A stretch of DNA of 8,923 bases from Clostridiales bacterium (GTDB lineage: Bacteria > Bacillota_A > Clostridia > Oscillospirales > Oscillospiraceae). The translations under genes and the position numbers were made by a program. The stretch's first letter is position 1. Each line of letters begins with the position of its first letter. The notes below the pieces were generated by a model. That model was not told where the DNA came from, ran no database searches, and saw only the letters and a list, made by a program, of their open reading frames with translations. Location of the stretch: positions 1 through 8,923 of the forward strand of contig DXUR01000087.1 in the NCBI GenBank assembly GCA_019417795.1. Direction: 5' to 3'. Shown piece by piece: positions 1 through 6,343 of the stretch.

Positions 1-554
1 GCGCAGTGGACGTATTAAGGAATGGAAAATTCAATCATCGGCTGCTGTGCGAGCTTTTGGAGCATCCCGATTTTGCTCGGTGGATGACCGACCTTGAGAT
101 CTGTGTGGATGGTCTGGTCAGTGACCGCATCCGGGACATGAATGCTATGGTAGAAGCCACCAGACAGGAACTGGAAAAGCGATACCATGCCGATACAGAG
201 GACCTGACCATGCGGACGCTGAAAGCGGCGCAGATCAACGAGGACGAGTATTTCGGGCGGATCCTCTATGATGAGCTGGCTGCGATCTTAAAGCAGATCA
301 AAGCGGCACATGGAACCGATAAAACTACATCGGACGGTGCAGCAATCGAGCAAGCAAAAAAGCAGCTTGAAAATGCGCAGAAGTTTGAAGGTTCTCCGTT
401 GGAAAAGAAGATGAATGTCCTGATGGGACAGATCGGCATCGACTATTCCAAGCTGACAAAAGAAGAACAGATGACCCTGCTGCGGGTGTTCAACAAATCC
501 TCCATGTTGAAGCACCGCACAAAGGCAGGGATGCGGGGGAAGCACAGACGTTGA
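1..554 (+). CDS. Unrecognised helical protein, 3' part of gene (5'-truncated by window edge)
   Basis: I do not recognise this gene. The frame is open to the left edge, so it probably starts outside the window; the GTG at 6 has no convincing ribosome-binding site. About 183 codons are visible. The protein is charged and almost certainly all-helical: a first part ending near LVSDRIRDMNAM, a middle helical stretch rich in Glu/Lys/Asp, a Gln/Lys-rich linker (EQAKKQLENAQK), and a basic tail ending GKHRR. No catalytic motif, signal peptide or membrane segment is visible. Its codon use is less G/C-ending than the PTS genes downstream, which fits an accessory or mobile-element gene. That it belongs to an element is my inference from composition and its position beside a gene remnant. 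A DNA-binding or relaxosome accessory role is possible but unsupported. Confidence 0.6.
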   Translation, partial: AVDVLRNGKFNHRLLCELLEHPDFARWMTDLEICVDGLVSDRIRDMNAMVEATRQELEKRYHADTEDLTMRTLKAAQINEDEYFGRILYDELAAILKQIKAAHGTDKTTSDGAAIEQAKKQLENAQKFEGSPLEKKMNVLMGQIGIDYSKLTKEEQMTLLRVFNKSSMLKHRTKAGMRGKHRR

Positions 555-755
555 TCATTTGCCCTGCGCCTTATAGGAGAAACGCTGCTGCGGCAGGACG
601 GGAGAACGTACACCATTGGTTCCTCTGCAAGCCTGCGCTGGGTGGGCAAAGACCGTCAACTGCCACGCCCATCCGCGCATCCTTCTGCCGCAGAACAGGT
701 GCTTGCCGCATTTGCTCGCAGCCCCTTTTCCGCATCAGCCGGAACCAAGGTGTAA
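555..755 (+). pseudogene. C-terminal remnant of an unidentified protein (no start codon)
   Basis: Directly after the TGA at 552-554 the same frame stays open for 66 codons to a TAA at 753-755. It contains no ATG. The translation looks protein-like (for example GETLLRQDGRTYTIGSS, LRWVGKDRQLP, and an Ala-rich end AAEQVLAAFARSPFSASAGT) and its codons resemble the host genes more than those of the upstream gene. The simplest reading is a 5'-truncated host gene cut by insertion or deletion at about position 555. I cannot name the parent protein. It could also be noncoding sequence that happens to lack stops over 200 bases. Two other frames are partly open here as well, which lowers confidence. Confidence 0.3.
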
Positions 756-850
756 CACACTAGACTTTGCAAGCAAAGTCGTGTGCCAACGAGCGTTCCG
801 CCGCTCTTTGGAATCTTCCCGGCAGGGCACTGGAAAATGGGGTGCCCTGC
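756..850. repeat. Cluster of three small hairpins, probable dispersed intergenic repeat
   Basis: Three inverted repeats follow one another. The first is CACAC (756-760) and GACTTTGC (763-770) pairing with GCAAAGTC (773-780) and GTGTG (781-785), with a two-base bulge. The second is GAGCG (791-795) with CGCTC (802-806). The third is GCAGGGCAC (822-830) with GTGCCCTGC (842-850). None is followed by a T-run on the plus strand, so they are not typical terminators. Their density and position between a gene remnant and a promoter suggest a palindromic intergenic repeat unit or a structured RNA. Copy number in the genome is unknown. Confidence 0.45.
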
Positions 851-901
851 GCAGCGCGGCACGTCCGTCATCTCGCACAAAAAATGAACCGCAAGTTTTA
901 C

Positions 902-930
902 TTGACAATTCGCAGAATATGCACTATCAT
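902..930 (+). promoter_or_regulatory. Sigma-A promoter of the GntR regulator gene
   Basis: TTGACA (902-907, perfect -35) is followed by a 17-base spacer and TATCAT (925-930, -10, five of six matches). Transcription should begin near 937, about 50 bases before the regulator's ATG. Downstream lies the imperfect palindrome GTTTATAACGATATAC (951-966), which overlaps the transcribed leader and could be a self-repression site. Confidence 0.8.
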
Positions 931-950
931 AGCCATAAGATGAATATAAT

Positions 951-966
951 GTTTATAACGATATAC
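951..966. promoter_or_regulatory. Candidate autoregulatory operator of the GntR protein
   Basis: GTTTATAACGATATAC is an imperfect palindrome: the outer GT/AC and the inner TAT/ATA pair. It shares TATAACGA with 1919-1926, inside the palindromic box upstream of the PTS operon. GntR/HutC-type regulators commonly bind GT-N-TA-type palindromes near their own start. The assignment rests on this similarity only. Confidence 0.3.
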
Positions 967-989
967 TCAATTTGAGAGTGAGGTATTTC

Positions 990-1718
990 ATGGCGATCAA
1001 TGATAGTGCTGTCGTCCCGCTTTACCAGCAGGTAAAGGATGACATTCGTGCCGCGATCGAGAGCGGCAAATACAAAACCAATGAGAAGATCCCCCCGGAG
1101 CCGGAACTGAGTGCGGAGTACTCGGTCAGCCGCATCACGGTGCGCCGTGCGGTGGAAGAGCTGTGCGCCGAAGGGTATCTGGTCAAAATGCAGGGGCGCG
1201 GCACCTTTGTCAGTAAGCCCCGCATCCATCGCAAGTTTACCAGCGGCAGAAATGCTGCCAGTTTTACGGAGACCTGCAAAGAAAACGGTATGGTGCCGGG
1301 TGCCCGGCTGCTGAACCGTCAGATCGTGCCGGTGCGTAAGGATGAGGAAGCCTTCTTCCATGTAGGCCCGGAAGCCTTGCTCATCTATATCCAGCGTCTG
1401 CGCACCGCCGATGGTCAGCCGGTTTTTCTGGAGAACCTGTTCCTGCCCTACGAGCCTTATAAGAACCTGATGAGCGAGAACCTCAATGATGTTTCCATGT
1501 TTGACACCATTGAGCGCATCTCCGGGCTGCGCCCTGCGACGACCTCCTGCCAGCGTATCGAGGCGGTACGGGCTTCGGCAGAACAGGCACAGCTGCTCAA
1601 CCTTTCGCTGGGCGAGCCGCTGCTGTATCTGAACGCCTACTTCCATGACCAATATGACCACCCGCTGTGCATCGGGCGGCAGTATTACATTGGAAGCCGG
1701 TATATGTTTGAGTTTTAA
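990..1718 (+). CDS. GntR-family (HutC/UTRA type) transcriptional regulator
   Basis: A 242-residue cytoplasmic DNA-binding repressor, usual length for the subfamily. The N-terminal winged helix (about residues 10-75) has the full signature: VPLYQQVKDDIRAAIESG, the EKIPPEPELSAEYSVSRITV block, and GRGTFV ending the wing. Residues about 95-235 form a UTRA ligand-binding domain (RLRTADGQPVFLENLFLPY, then GEPLLYLNAYF near the end). UTRA members typically sense phosphorylated sugars or amino-sugar derivatives. I chose the ATG at 990 because GAGAGTGAGG lies about seven bases upstream and the protein then begins MAINDSAVVPLYQQV, as expected; the TTG at 972 in the same frame would place that site inside the gene. 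The gene stands immediately before the divided PTS operon and has its own promoter and terminator, so it is very probably that operon's regulator. Its ligand is likely the phosphorylated substrate, which is an inference. Confidence 0.93.
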   Translation: MAINDSAVVPLYQQVKDDIRAAIESGKYKTNEKIPPEPELSAEYSVSRITVRRAVEELCAEGYLVKMQGRGTFVSKPRIHRKFTSGRNAASFTETCKENGMVPGARLLNRQIVPVRKDEEAFFHVGPEALLIYIQRLRTADGQPVFLENLFLPYEPYKNLMSENLNDVSMFDTIERISGLRPATTSCQRIEAVRASAEQAQLLNLSLGEPLLYLNAYFHDQYDHPLCIGRQYYIGSRYMFEF

Positions 1719-1735
1719 GCACCGATCAATTCCCT

Positions 1736-1775
1736 AAAAAGAGCGTCTTTTCCGTGCGGAAAAGACGCTCTTTTT
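1736..1775. terminator. Bidirectional intrinsic terminator after the GntR gene
   Basis: A perfect 19-base inverted repeat (1736-1754 with 1757-1775) closes over a two-base centre. Its core is GAGCGTCTTTTCCG, flanked by five A on the left and five T on the right, so it can terminate transcription from either side. It begins 17 bases after the regulator stop codon and separates the regulator transcript from the PTS operon. Confidence 0.92.
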
Positions 1776-1820
1776 ATCGTTCTACGGAAGGTTATTGGTG
1801 AAACTGCTAAAATATAGGGG

Positions 1821-1858
1821 AAGTGCTTTGTGCACTTTACCAAAGTAAAGATTTTTTT
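1821..1858 (+). promoter_or_regulatory. Two overlapping hairpins ending in a T-run, upstream of the PTS promoter
   Basis: AAGTGC (1821-1826) pairs with GCACTT (1832-1837). CTTTAC (1835-1840) pairs with GTAAAG (1845-1850) and is followed by seven T (1852-1858). The two stems share 1835-1837, so they exclude each other, which recalls an antiterminator/terminator pair. However, no promoter is visible between the upstream terminator and this site. A back-up terminator or simply an AT-rich upstream element for the promoter at 1870 is as likely. Confidence 0.3.
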
Positions 1859-1869
1859 AGAAAAACCTC

Positions 1870-1897
1870 TTGACGTCTGTGCAAAATGTGGTACTAT
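1870..1897 (+). promoter_or_regulatory. Sigma-A promoter of the PTS-deglycase operon
   Basis: TTGACG (1870-1875) is followed by a 16-base spacer and TACTAT (1892-1897). The predicted start is near 1904, leaving a leader of about 80 bases before the EIIA gene. The -35 overlaps the first TGACGTCTGT box, so a bound repressor there would block polymerase. An AT-rich tract (1850-1865) lies directly upstream. Confidence 0.7.
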
Positions 1898-1943
1898 GTA
1901 CATGATGATTATGACGTCTATAACGAATAAGACGATACAGACG
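1871..1943. promoter_or_regulatory. Candidate operator array (TGACGTCTRT boxes and CGTCT-N10-AGACG palindrome)
   Basis: TGACGTCTGT (1871-1880) overlaps the -35, and TGACGTCTAT (1912-1921) lies just after the predicted start, exactly 41 bases apart, which is close to four helical turns. The second box is the left arm of the palindrome CGTCT-N10-AGACG (1915-1934), and a further ACAGACG (1937-1943) is the inverse of CGTCTGT in the first box. Sites flanking a promoter at this spacing suit cooperative or looping repression, presumably by the adjacent GntR protein. Confidence 0.45.
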
Positions 1944-1984
1944 CCGAAGAGATGAAGAAAACACAAGAAAGGTCGTGGGTGCGT

Positions 1985-2407
1985 ATGAACCGAATCATTC
2001 TTGCTTCGCACGGAGGGCTGTCTGCCGGAATGAAGGACACCGTGCAGATGATCCTTGGCGAGCTGCCGAACCTTTATGCCCTTGCTACCCTGCGGGATGA
2101 GACCGAGCCTATCACGGTGGCGGCACGCCGGCTGCTGGATGGCTTTGCGGCAGAGGATGCTGTGTACATCGTGACCGATGTGATGGGCGGCAGCGTGAAC
2201 AACGAGATGCTGACCCTGCTGCCGGAGTATCCGGCGGTGCACCTGATCTGCGGCATGAACGCTTCTCTGGTGCTGACCCTTGCTTCCAACGACGAAGCCC
2301 TGACACAGGACGAACTGGCCGAGTGCATTGCAGATGCCAAGGCGCAGATCATTGATTGCAACCTGCTGCTGAAAAACGCAGCCCAAGATGAGGAGGATGA
2401 CCTATGA
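1985..2407 (+). CDS. PTS mannose-family EIIA component
   Basis: A 140-residue cytoplasmic phosphocarrier of the mannose-type PTS (EIIA-Man fold). It takes phosphate from HPr onto a histidine and passes it to EIIB. The start matches the family: MNRIILASHGGLSAGMKDT, with H9 the expected phosphorylation site. Further hallmarks are VYIVTDVMGGSVNNEM in the middle and LICGMNASLVL. The C-terminus is acidic (QDEEDDL). I chose the ATG at 1985 because homologues begin two or three residues before the hydrophobic strand. A GTG at 1979 sits at better distance from AAAGG (1968-1972) and would add only two residues. The ATG at 1952 gives an atypical 11-residue extension. First gene of the operon; its stop overlaps the EIIB start in ATGA, implying translational coupling. 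Confidence 0.92.
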   Translation: MNRIILASHGGLSAGMKDTVQMILGELPNLYALATLRDETEPITVAARRLLDGFAAEDAVYIVTDVMGGSVNNEMLTLLPEYPAVHLICGMNASLVLTLASNDEALTQDELAECIADAKAQIIDCNLLLKNAAQDEEDDL

Positions 2408-2871
2408 TCAAATTAGTACGTCTGGACTACCGCCTGCTGCACGGTCAGGTGGTATTCTCGTGGACCGGCCATGTGGGCGCACAGCGTATCATCGTGGTGG
2501 ACGATGACGCCGCCAACGACGAGATGAAAAAGTCCGCCCTGCTGCTGAGCAAGCCCGCCGGTGTCCGGGTGAACATCTTCACGGTGGACAAAGCCATCGC
2601 CAAGATGCCCAAGGTGGAGCAGCTGGACGAGAAGATCATGATGATCTTCGGCAACACCGCTGCCCTGCTCAAGTTCTGCCAGGCATATCCCAAGATCAAA
2701 GAGATCAACTACGGTGCTGTGGCAAACAAGCCCGGCTCCGTGGCGTTTGACCAGTCGGTATTCCTGACCCCGGAGGAGCAGGCCGACACCCAGAAGCTGC
2801 TGGATATGGGCATTAAGATCTACAGCCAGCAGACCCCCACCTTTAAGGTAGTACCCATCGATCACATCTGA
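2404..2871 (+). CDS. PTS mannose/fructose/sorbose-family EIIB component
   Basis: A 155-residue cytoplasmic EIIB of the mannose/sorbose superfamily, full length. The diagnostic N-terminus VRLDYRLLHGQVVFSW carries the active-site H13, which receives phosphate from EIIA and donates it to the incoming sugar at the EIIC-EIID channel. The rest shows the usual Rossmann-like strands (RIIVVDDDAANDEM, EKIMMIFGN, INYGAVANKPGS). AGGAGG at 2391-2396 lies seven bases upstream of the ATG, inside the EIIA gene, and the start overlaps the EIIA stop. A separate EIIB polypeptide, not an EIIAB fusion as in E. coli ManX, is typical of sorbose, levan and glucoselysine-type systems. Substrate cannot be read from this subunit alone. 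Confidence 0.94.
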   Translation: MIKLVRLDYRLLHGQVVFSWTGHVGAQRIIVVDDDAANDEMKKSALLLSKPAGVRVNIFTVDKAIAKMPKVEQLDEKIMMIFGNTAALLKFCQAYPKIKEINYGAVANKPGSVAFDQSVFLTPEEQADTQKLLDMGIKIYSQQTPTFKVVPIDHI

Positions 2872-2902
2872 TCGTAAGGAGATAAGAAGGAGGAATTGAC
2901 CC

Positions 2903-3712
2903 ATGTTTGTTACCGCACTGCTTCTGGGTCTGGTTGGCGTGTTCTGCATTCTGGACTCGCGCATTCTGGGCCGCATGAACTTCGAGCGTCCGCTCATCAC
3001 CTGCACCATCGTCGGTGCGCTGCTGGGTGATCTGCAGACCGGCCTGACCCTTGGCGCATCCATCGAGCTGATGAGCCTTGGCATCGTGAACATCGGCGCA
3101 GCAGCACCCCCGGACATGAACATGGCTGCCATCATCTGCGCAGCCTTTGCCATCCTGACCGATGCTTCTGCCGAGACTGCACTGGCACTGGCTATCCCCA
3201 TCGCTGTTCTGGGCCAGATGCTGGGCGTGCTGATGCGCACCATCCTGTCCAACCTGACCCACGTTGCCGACCACGCTATTGCAGAAGGTAAGTTCCGCAA
3301 GGCATGGAGTATGCACATCGTCTGGGGCACACTGCTGTACAGCCTGATGTACTTCATCCCCATCTTCCTGTCCGTCTACTTCGGCACGGATCTGGTGCAG
3401 AAGATCGTGGCTTTCATCCCCGCATGGCTGACCGATGGCCTGAACCTCGGCAGTAAGTTCCTTACCGCTTACGGTATTGCCCTGCTGCTGTCCACCATGC
3501 TCAACCGTGATCTGACCGTTTACTTCCTGCTGGGCTTCTTCTTTGTAGGCTATCTGGGTCTGGATGTCACCGCTGTGGCGATCTTCGCCGCAATTCTGGC
3601 TGTGATCCTGACCGGTCTGAAGTATGGCAAGGGCGCACCTGCCGCAGCCGCTGCCGGTGCAGCTGCTGCCAACCCGGACTACGACCCGCTGGAAGATGAC
3701 GATGATCTTTGA
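2903..3712 (+). CDS. PTS mannose/fructose/sorbose-family EIIC component
   Basis: A 269-residue integral membrane EIIC, one of the two membrane subunits that form the sugar channel. It begins with a hydrophobic helix (residues 2-17) followed by DSRILGRMNFERPLITC. The conserved GDLQTGLTLGASIELMSLG segment near residues 42-60 is followed by NIGAAAPPDMNMA. Several more hydrophobic helices run to about residue 240. The end is odd: an Ala/Pro-rich linker (from about residue 243) and an acidic terminus, LEDDDDL. Acidic tails occur in this family, but the alanine tract is unusually plain. AGAAGGAGG (2885-2893) lies nine bases before the ATG, a strong site. It follows EIIB by 31 bases and precedes EIID by 15. 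Confidence 0.94.
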   Translation: MFVTALLLGLVGVFCILDSRILGRMNFERPLITCTIVGALLGDLQTGLTLGASIELMSLGIVNIGAAAPPDMNMAAIICAAFAILTDASAETALALAIPIAVLGQMLGVLMRTILSNLTHVADHAIAEGKFRKAWSMHIVWGTLLYSLMYFIPIFLSVYFGTDLVQKIVAFIPAWLTDGLNLGSKFLTAYGIALLLSTMLNRDLTVYFLLGFFFVGYLGLDVTAVAIFAAILAVILTGLKYGKGAPAAAAAGAAAANPDYDPLEDDDDL

Positions 3713-3727
3713 TAGGAGGAAGCTGAA

Positions 3728-4564
3728 ATGAGCAACGCAACCAAGACTGCAAAGCGCAGCGACTTCAAGAAATACTTCCAGTTCATGTGGCGCTCCCTGA
3801 ACATTCAGGCCTCCTGGAACTACGAACGTCAGATGAACATGGGCTTTTTGTACGGCATCGCTCCCACGCTGGACGAGCTGTACCCCAACGAGAACGACCC
3901 CGAGCAGCTGGCGCACAAAAAGGAAGCCTATGAGCGCGAGATGGCGTTCTACAACTGCACCCCGCAGACCAGTGCCTTTACGCTGGGTCTGGCTGCCTCC
4001 ATGGAAGAGCAGTACGCCGCCGACCGTGAGAACTTCAACCCGGAGACCATCAACGCCGTCAAGACCTCGCTGATGGGCCCCCTGTCCGGTGTGGGCGACT
4101 CCTTCTTCCAGGGCACTGTCCGCCTGATCGCTTTTGGTCTGGGCATCTCTCTGGCACAGCAGGGCAGCGTTCTGGGCCCCATTCTGGCTATGATCCTCTC
4201 CATCGTCCCCTCGGTGCTGGTCACATGGTTTGCCGGTAAGCTGGGCTACACCATGGGCAGCAAGTACCTGACCAAGCTCAACGGCGGCATGATGGACAAG
4301 CTGATGTACGTCTGTGGCATCGTAGGCCTGATGGTCATTGGTGCCATGGTGGCAAGCATGGTGGGTCTGACCACCCCCATCACCTTCGCAAGCACCGGTC
4401 TGGTGCTGCAGGATGTGCTGAACAGCATTCTGCCGAACCTTCTGAACCTTGGCATCGTGATGCTGATGTACACCCTGATCCGCAAAAAGGTCAAGACCGG
4501 CTGGCTGCTGGGCATCTGCATCGTGGGCGGTGTTGCCATCAACGCCCTTGGTCTGTTGGTGTAA
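3728..4564 (+). CDS. PTS mannose/fructose/sorbose-family EIID component
   Basis: A 278-residue EIID, the second membrane subunit of the mannose-type permease. The soluble N-terminal half has family marks: FKKYFQFMWRSLNIQASWNYERQ, GFLYGIAP, then EREMAFYNCTPQTSAF. The region SLMGPLSGVGDSFFQGTVR (about residues 116-134) is the most conserved block. Hydrophobic helices follow (about 137-180, 195-215, 240-278), as expected for an EIID anchored by its C-terminal part. AGGAGGA at 3714-3720 lies seven bases before the ATG. With EIIA, EIIB and EIIC it makes a complete permease with no fused or missing component. The stop is followed by an 87-base gap holding only a weak CCGG-GTTT-CCGG hairpin and an A-rich stretch before the next gene. 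Confidence 0.94.
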   Translation: MSNATKTAKRSDFKKYFQFMWRSLNIQASWNYERQMNMGFLYGIAPTLDELYPNENDPEQLAHKKEAYEREMAFYNCTPQTSAFTLGLAASMEEQYAADRENFNPETINAVKTSLMGPLSGVGDSFFQGTVRLIAFGLGISLAQQGSVLGPILAMILSIVPSVLVTWFAGKLGYTMGSKYLTKLNGGMMDKLMYVCGIVGLMVIGAMVASMVGLTTPITFASTGLVLQDVLNSILPNLLNLGIVMLMYTLIRKKVKTGWLLGICIVGGVAINALGLLV

Positions 4565-4651
4565 CCGGGTTTCCGGCTTACATAGATATCCGTACGCCTG
4601 TAATTTGTGATTCATCAGAACAAAAAGAAAAATAATTTGGAGGATTGCATT

Positions 4652-5635
4652 ATGTATAACATTGATCTGGCAAACGTCAAGTCCATCGTGGCAGACATCG
4701 TGGCAAAGCACAACGTGGAGAACGTGGCCTTTGTTGGCTGCGGCGCTTCCAAGGCAGAGCTGTACCCCGCAAAGTACTTCCTGGCAAACTGCAGCAAGAA
4801 GCTTCGTGTGGCACACTACACCGCCAACGAGTTCAACTACGATACCCCCGATTGGCTGGGCGACACCACCGTGGTCATCACCGCTTCTCTGGGCGGCAGC
4901 ACCCCTGAGACCGTCAAGGCCAACAGCGTGGCAAAGGCCGCCGGTGCAACCGTTGTCAGCGTTACCCACGCTGCCGGTTCTGCCCTGACCAAGGAAGCTG
5001 ACTACACCATCGTCCACGGCTTTGAGGCAAACTACGCCGCCAAGCTGGAAAAGATGGGCTATGTTCTGGCACTGGCTGTGGAGATCTTGCAGCAGGTGGA
5101 AGGCTTCGACAAGTACGACAAGATGATCGAGGGCCTGACCAACGTGTTCGAGGCTGCCGAGAACGCTGCCAACTCTGCCCGCAAGTCTGCCAAGGAGTTC
5201 GCTGAGAAGTACAAGGACGCTCCCGTCGTTTACGTCATGTCCAGCGGAGCTTCCATGGAGGTCGCTTACTCCACCTCCATCTGCCTGATGATGGAGATGC
5301 AGTGGGTCAACTCCGGCTCCTTCCACAGCGGCGAGTTCTTCCACGGCCCCTTCGAGATCGTGGACAAGGACGTGCCCTTCATCCTGCTGATGAACGACGG
5401 CAAGACCCGTCCCGTGGATGCCCGCGCACTGACCTTCCTGCACCGCTTCGATGCTCTGACCACCGTGGTGGATGCAAAGGATTACGGTCTGGGCAATGCT
5501 GTGGACAGCAGCGTCATCACCTACTTCAACCCGCTGATGCACACCGCTGTCTTCCGTGTCTATGCTGAGGAGCTGTCCTACGTCCGTCAGCATCCGCTGA
5601 CCCTGCGCCGCTATATGTGGAAGCTGGAGTACTAA
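4652..5635 (+). CDS. Double-SIS sugar-phosphate deglycase (FrlB/FraB/GfrF-like)
   Basis: A 327-residue cytoplasmic enzyme with two SIS domains. The first (about 10-150) carries FVGCGAS and the phosphate-binding ASLGGSTPETV near 79-88. The second (about 185-320) opens with VYVMSSGASMEVAYS. It resembles E. coli FrlB (fructoselysine 6-phosphate deglycase) more than GlmS: the SGEFFHGPFEIVDKDVPF block and the ending RRYMWKLEY parallel FrlB's SGEFRHGPLEIVE and its RRYYGGLVEY end. E215 and H231 are 16 residues apart, as in FrlB and at the Glu/His pair proposed as catalytic in Salmonella FraB. The likely reaction is cleavage of a C6-phosphorylated Amadori compound to glucose 6-phosphate and free amine. 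The ATG at 4652 has TTGGAGG eight bases upstream; the in-frame GTG at 4607 has no such site. Alternatives are a phosphosugar isomerase or deaminase. Confidence 0.85.
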   Translation: MYNIDLANVKSIVADIVAKHNVENVAFVGCGASKAELYPAKYFLANCSKKLRVAHYTANEFNYDTPDWLGDTTVVITASLGGSTPETVKANSVAKAAGATVVSVTHAAGSALTKEADYTIVHGFEANYAAKLEKMGYVLALAVEILQQVEGFDKYDKMIEGLTNVFEAAENAANSARKSAKEFAEKYKDAPVVYVMSSGASMEVAYSTSICLMMEMQWVNSGSFHSGEFFHGPFEIVDKDVPFILLMNDGKTRPVDARALTFLHRFDALTTVVDAKDYGLGNAVDSSVITYFNPLMHTAVFRVYAEELSYVRQHPLTLRRYMWKLEY

Positions 5636-5666
5636 GCGGTCATCCGGGATCAATAGACCCATGCTT

Positions 5667-5695
5667 GGGGGAGGGGCTTGCCCCTCCCCCTTTTT
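5667..5695 (+). terminator. Intrinsic terminator between deglycase and HAD genes
   Basis: GGGGGAGGGG (5667-5676) pairs perfectly with CCCCTCCCCC (5681-5690) over a CTTG tetraloop, followed by five T. It lies 31 bases after the deglycase stop and ends only five bases before the ribosome-binding site of the next gene, leaving no room for a separate promoter. It should therefore lower, rather than fully stop, expression of the HAD-YitT pair. Confidence 0.9.
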
Positions 5696-5715
5696 GATGA
5701 AGAGGGAAATGAAGA

Positions 5716-6342
5716 ATGATTGAAGCAGTGATTTTTGATATGGATGGGGTGCTGGCGGATACGGAATACTACTACGAGAACCGCCGTAAAAACTTTCTGC
5801 TGGAAAACGGCATCCCTATCCCGGAGGGCAACTTCATCGGCTCCAACGAAAAAGCCATCTGGGAAGCGCTTGTTCCCAACGACCCTGTGCGCCGTCAGGA
5901 GATGCTGATGGCTTACCGGGAGTACCGCAAGGCTCGCCCCACCCCCTATGACAAGCTCACCGACCCGCAGGCAGAGCCACTGATGAATGCGCTCCGCAGC
6001 CGTGGGCTGAAGGTGGCGGTGGCGTCCTCCAGCGCAGCGCCGGATATCATGAAGATGCTTACGGAGGGCGGGCTGAAGGCGATGGTGGATTTCGCCTTCA
6101 GCGGCGAGGACTGCGCCGCCCATAAGCCTGCGCCGGACATCTATCTCAAGGCGCTGAAGGCACTGGGGCTGACGGCAGACAAGGCCATTGCGGTGGAGGA
6201 TTCTCCCACAGGCATTGCCTCCGCAAAGGCAGCAGGACTGAAGGTGCTGGCGCTGAAACCCCGCCACGGCGAGCCGCTGGACCAGTCCGCCGCAGACTGC
6301 ATCATCACCCAGCTGATGGATGTGGCGGAGCACCTGGACTGA
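5716..6342 (+). CDS. HAD-superfamily phosphatase / beta-phosphoglucomutase-like hydrolase
   Basis: A 208-residue cytoplasmic HAD hydrolase of the cap-C1 (beta-phosphoglucomutase/YniC-like) group. Motif I is FDMDGVLADTE with nucleophile D8 and acid/base D10. A helical cap spans about 16-85. Motif II is S104 in VAVASSS, motif III is K137 in HKPAPDIY, and motif IV is E161-D162 in EDSPTG. All catalytic residues are present. Such enzymes dephosphorylate hexose phosphates, phosphoglycolate and similar metabolites; the exact substrate cannot be predicted. AGAGGG (5701-5706) lies nine bases before the ATG. Its position after the deglycase suggests removal of excess or dead-end sugar phosphate made by the pathway, an inference. 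The stop is followed after one base by the ATG of the YitT gene. Confidence 0.9.
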   Translation: MIEAVIFDMDGVLADTEYYYENRRKNFLLENGIPIPEGNFIGSNEKAIWEALVPNDPVRRQEMLMAYREYRKARPTPYDKLTDPQAEPLMNALRSRGLKVAVASSSAAPDIMKMLTEGGLKAMVDFAFSGEDCAAHKPAPDIYLKALKALGLTADKAIAVEDSPTGIASAKAAGLKVLALKPRHGEPLDQSAADCIITQLMDVAEHLD

Positions 6343-6343
6343 G

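Noticed and set aside
616..975. A 119-codon plus-strand frame over the left intergenic region
   Set aside because: It crosses the hairpin cluster and the regulator's promoter, has no convincing ribosome-binding site, and its composition changes erratically.
927..1661. A 244-codon minus-strand frame opposite the GntR gene
   Set aside because: Shadow of a confident GntR gene; no ribosome-binding site or domain, and it would start inside the regulator's promoter region.
4565..4651. A riboswitch or internal promoter between EIID and the deglycase
   Set aside because: Only a weak four-base CCGG hairpin and an A-rich stretch are present; no -35/-10 pair or known riboswitch core is visible.
2843..5662. 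A 939-codon open frame on the minus strand, antisense to EIIC, EIID and the deglycase
   Set aside because: The plus-strand genes are unmistakable family members with ribosome-binding sites. The antisense translation is rich in His, Gln, Gly and Val without recognisable domains, as expected from mirrored G/C-ending codons.
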